Shown: in pieces, positions 62,011 through 64,000 of the stretch | How positions within the stretch are numbered: the stretch's first letter is position 1 | How the letters are laid out: every line of letters starts with the position of its first letter | Origin: Elusimicrobia bacterium GWA2_62_23 | GTDB lineage: Bacteria > Elusimicrobiota > Elusimicrobia > Elusimicrobiales > UBA9959 | Length of the DNA: 64,000 nt | Assembly: GCA_001799635.1 (NCBI GenBank) | Contig: MGTV01000048.1 | Location: 26,118 to 90,117, forward strand | Direction: 5' to 3' | The notes under the pieces: generated by a model | Databases searched by the model: none | Told to the model about the DNA's origin: nothing | Seen by the model: the letters and a program-made list of their open reading frames with translations, nothing else | Translations under genes and position numbers: made by a program

Positions 62011-62259
62011 CTATGCGGCTCCCCTGCCGTCTTTGTAAGCGGTAAGCCGAGCTTATCCGCGAGATGTCGTCGCAGGCGTGGCCACGCAGCGCGGCCCCGC
62101 ACTGCACTGCGGTGTCGCTACGCTCCACCCCCGCTTCCGCAACAGCGGCCCGTACATCCACGCATTTACTTTTTTCTTATTTTTAAATTATGGCCACCGG
62201 GGGAGGGGAATTTAAACGGGGGCACCTTGGTTTATTGAAAACCCGCCCAGGCCTGATCA

Positions 62260-62285
62260 CTGAATTGTGTCGCTTCGCTCCACCC
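62260..62285 (+). repeat. GTGTCGC repeat core
   Basis: The core GTGTCGCTTCGCTCCACCC (62267-62285) recurs at 62112-62130 with one change and at 63968-63984 in part. With its left flank CTGAATT it matches, inverted, part of 19235-19268. Confidence 0.6.
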
Positions 62286-62361
62286 GCTGTTCGCTCGCCC
62301 TGGCGGGCTTTTCTCTTAATGTTATGTAGCCCCTTCGGAGAGAGGGGATAATAGTCGCTAA

Positions 62362-62940
62362 CTATCCTTGGACAAGTTTTGCCCCCAGGCGCCGCGCCTT
62401 GGTCTTAAGGGAAGCGGGGATCTCCCGCGACTTCTTTGTTCCCGGCATAACTACTGTCCCCAGCACGCCATAGCCGCCGTAATTAAGCACCTCTTTAACG
62501 GCGTTTACGGCGCCACGGCTTTCGGCGAGAATGAAGTTGAAAGGCCACGGCGTGGTACAGGCCGTCACGATAACGGCGCGCTTGCCCTTCTGCCTGGGCT
62601 CCGGTATGCCGCGGGGGCTTTCGCCCATAAATACCGGCACATTGCGTTCGAAAAGCAGTTTCAGCGGCGCACACATATTGCCCCAATACGTAGGCGTTCC
62701 CACTATCAGGGCGTCGGCGTCCTGTATCTTGCGCCCCACCCTGTGCGCGTCGTCCTCCGGCAGGACACAGGCGCCCTTGTCGCGGCAGGCCATGCAGCCC
62801 GTGCAGTACTTTATGACAAGTTTATTGACGTCCACCCACTCCACTTCATGGCCGGACGGGACGCCTTCCGACACCGCCTTTAAAAGCGAAACCACGATCC
62901 CGTTATTGCGGGGGCTGCCGTTTAAAACGAGTATTTTCAT
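62362..62940 (-). CDS. Flavodoxin-fold NAD(P)H-dependent FMN reductase
   Basis: 192 residues from the ATG at 62940, which has a GGAGG site upstream. FMN phosphate-binding loop LNGSPRNNG (5-13), a Cys cluster YCTGCMACRDKGAC near 45-58 typical of the iron-sulfur/redox-type NADPH-FMN reductases, and GTPTYWGNMCAPLK near 81. These proteins reduce flavin or small oxidants; the substrate is unknown. A minus-strand TATAAT (62964-62959) forms part of its promoter. It lies inside the stretch bounded by two copies of a 107-base repeat. Confidence 0.88.
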   Translation of the reverse strand: MKILVLNGSPRNNGIVVSLLKAVSEGVPSGHEVEWVDVNKLVIKYCTGCMACRDKGACVLPEDDAHRVGRKIQDADALIVGTPTYWGNMCAPLKLLFERNVPVFMGESPRGIPEPRQKGKRAVIVTACTTPWPFNFILAESRGAVNAVKEVLNYGGYGVLGTVVMPGTKKSREIPASLKTKARRLGAKLVQG

Positions 62941-63042
62941 GCGTACACCTCCAGTAATATTATAGCGGAACTCCCTATCTAAAAGCAGCGGATCATGTTC
63001 CCGATAGCAAGAAGCAATTGAATAACATAGAATAGGCTTGAG

Positions 63043-63681
63043 ATGCTTGTTTTCTTGGACGAATCCGGAGATCCAGGCCTGAAGATAGTTCAGGGCTCGT
63101 CCAGCTATTTCGTTATCTCGCTGGTGGTCTTTCAGGACGAAGAAGAAACAAAAGCCATAGAGCAACGCCTGCAGTTGCTGCGCCGGGAACTGCACTTAAA
63201 TCCGCATTTCAAGTTCAAATTCAACAAATGCAGCCGCGAGTTGCGACTTGCATTTTTAAACGCAGCAGCCCCGTACGATTTCTTCTATTACGGCATAGTC
63301 ATCGATAAAGCCGGGCTATATGGCGAGGGCTTCAAGGTTAAGGAGTCTTTCTACAAGTACGCCACCCAACTGGTATTTTTAAATGCCAGGGAGCACCTGG
63401 AAAAAGCTTTTGTCCATATCGATGCCAGCGGCAACAGGGATTTCAGGCGGCAGATAACCAGCTACCTAAAGCGAAAGATAAATCACGAGAAGCAGCATAT
63501 CTCAAGAATCACTTTTTTAAATTCCGCAAATAGCAATCTGATACAGCTTGCGGACATGGTTGCCGGGGCGATAAACAGAAGCCACGGGGACAAACCGGAC
63601 GCGGGGGATTATGTTAGGGTTATCATGCACCGCAAGGCGCATGTGCAGGTGTGGCCGAACCTTGGAAAAGATGAAACCTGA
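63043..63681 (+). CDS. DUF3800 domain protein
   Basis: 212 residues. The N-terminal VFLDESGDPG is the DUF3800 hallmark, with an acidic pair likely to be metal-binding; HIDASGNRDF near 126 and NLIQLADMVAGAI near 167 complete the RNase H-like pattern. DUF3800 proteins are frequent in phage, mobile and defence-associated regions and their activity is not settled. TAGAAT (63028-63033) ends 9 bases before the ATG. The gene diverges from the reductase. Confidence 0.88.
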   Translation: MLVFLDESGDPGLKIVQGSSSYFVISLVVFQDEEETKAIEQRLQLLRRELHLNPHFKFKFNKCSRELRLAFLNAAAPYDFFYYGIVIDKAGLYGEGFKVKESFYKYATQLVFLNAREHLEKAFVHIDASGNRDFRRQITSYLKRKINHEKQHISRITFLNSANSNLIQLADMVAGAINRSHGDKPDAGDYVRVIMHRKAHVQVWPNLGKDET

Positions 63682-64000
63682 ATCCTAGCCCTCGCGGGCA
63701 CGCGCACCTTACGGTGACAGTTCGGATACAGGTTTCACACATAGTATAGCAGATAGCCCTTATATTTTCCATAGGTAGATTTACAATGAGCAATTCTCCT
63801 AAGAATCAAAAACCAGCGTCGCCGCCCGCTGCGGGCCGGGCCGCCAGACGTGTACACATCATTACCTTCGGATGAACTTTTACTCCGCCTACATCGTACA
63901 GTTCATCCTATCCTGAAAACATTGTATTGCTGATCTTATCCGCGAGAAGCCGCTCGCGGGCAAGAAAGTGTCGCTTCGCTCCACGCGGCACTACGCGCCT
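63682..64000. other. Right-end intergenic region, no gene seen
   Basis: 319 bases to the window edge. It holds the second copy of the 107-base repeat (63857-63963) and a GTGTCGC core (63968-63984). No supported open frame. Confidence 0.6.
63857..63963 (+). repeat. Dispersed repeat, copy 2
   Basis: Direct-oriented partner of 61904-62010, about 1.95 kb away, with the same block order and several substitutions, so not a recent duplication. Confidence 0.75.

Larger units (their letters stand above)
61729..62361. other. Intergenic region with repeats, no gene seen
   Basis: 633 bases. It contains the palindrome at 61786, repeat copy 61904-62010, and GTGTCGC-type repeat cores at 62112-62130 and 62267-62285. 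The short open frames here have no ribosome binding site and are not conserved-looking. Confidence 0.6.

Noticed and set aside
61937..62161. Short minus-strand frame between the ATPase and reductase genes
   Set aside because: Runs through the dispersed repeats and has no ribosome binding site.
61729..64000. Insertion sequence or prophage at the right end
   Set aside because: No transposase, integrase or phage gene is present; only dispersed repeats and patchy accessory genes.

Overview
The window is GC-rich, densely packed bacterial chromosome from a Gram-negative organism, shown by an apolipoprotein N-acyltransferase, several lipoproteins, a secretin and a PorV-type outer-membrane protein. 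The combination of a PorV/PorQ-like porin with a C-terminal sorting-type domain, a Bat (aerotolerance) cluster, a DksA-like protein with a histone-H1-like tail and giant kelch/FN3 proteins is reminiscent of Elusimicrobiota or a neighbouring phylum. That placement is inference; no 16S gene is present. I see no CRISPR array, prophage or insertion sequence.

Layout. 1-7.5 kb: the 5' part of a MutL-type gene running off the left edge, a choice-of-anchor D surface protein, a DUF192 protein, a stand-alone Lrp/AsnC ligand domain, dtd, and two adjacent paralogous lipoproteins, one fused to a CsgG-like domain. 7.5-12 kb: cupin, RNase R, PAP2 phosphatase, secreted tocopherol-cyclase-like protein. 12.3-19.2 kb: a peptide-use operon (M20 peptidase, OPT transporter, methyltransferase, Lnt, MFS). 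19.4-24 kb: acyl-CoA synthetase, CCA-adding enzyme, FolE and tRNA-Gly(CCC). 24.3-31.6 kb: a CBM48 protein and a giant kelch/FN3 protein with a C-terminal sorting-type domain, followed directly by a PorV/PorQ-family gene. 31.7-33.6 kb: polyamine genes speH and speE-like, then H1-tailed DksA. 36.2-44.8 kb: moxR/DUF58/Bat operon with a BatB-BatC fusion, ending in rpiB. 45.4-48.2 kb: a short pyruvate kinase and an ABC-F ATPase. 48.3-58.8 kb: an overlapping three-gene unit of a ~2,630-residue repeat/lectin protein, a TPR-secretin lipoprotein and a PDZ-less trypsin-like protease. 58.9-64 kb: PadR/ChrA, then a more AT-rich accessory end with an AAA_14/DUF4143 ATPase, a flavodoxin-like reductase, a DUF3800 protein and dispersed repeats.

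The strongest candidates for something undescribed are the giant lectin-secretin-protease unit (48349-58819), the sorting-domain/PorV pair (24838-31577), and a genome-style signal: about a dozen first-in-transcript genes carry a -10-like hexamer ending only 6-9 bases before the ATG and lack a clear ribosome binding site, suggesting frequent leaderless transcripts. Many genes in operons overlap by ATGA or TAATG.
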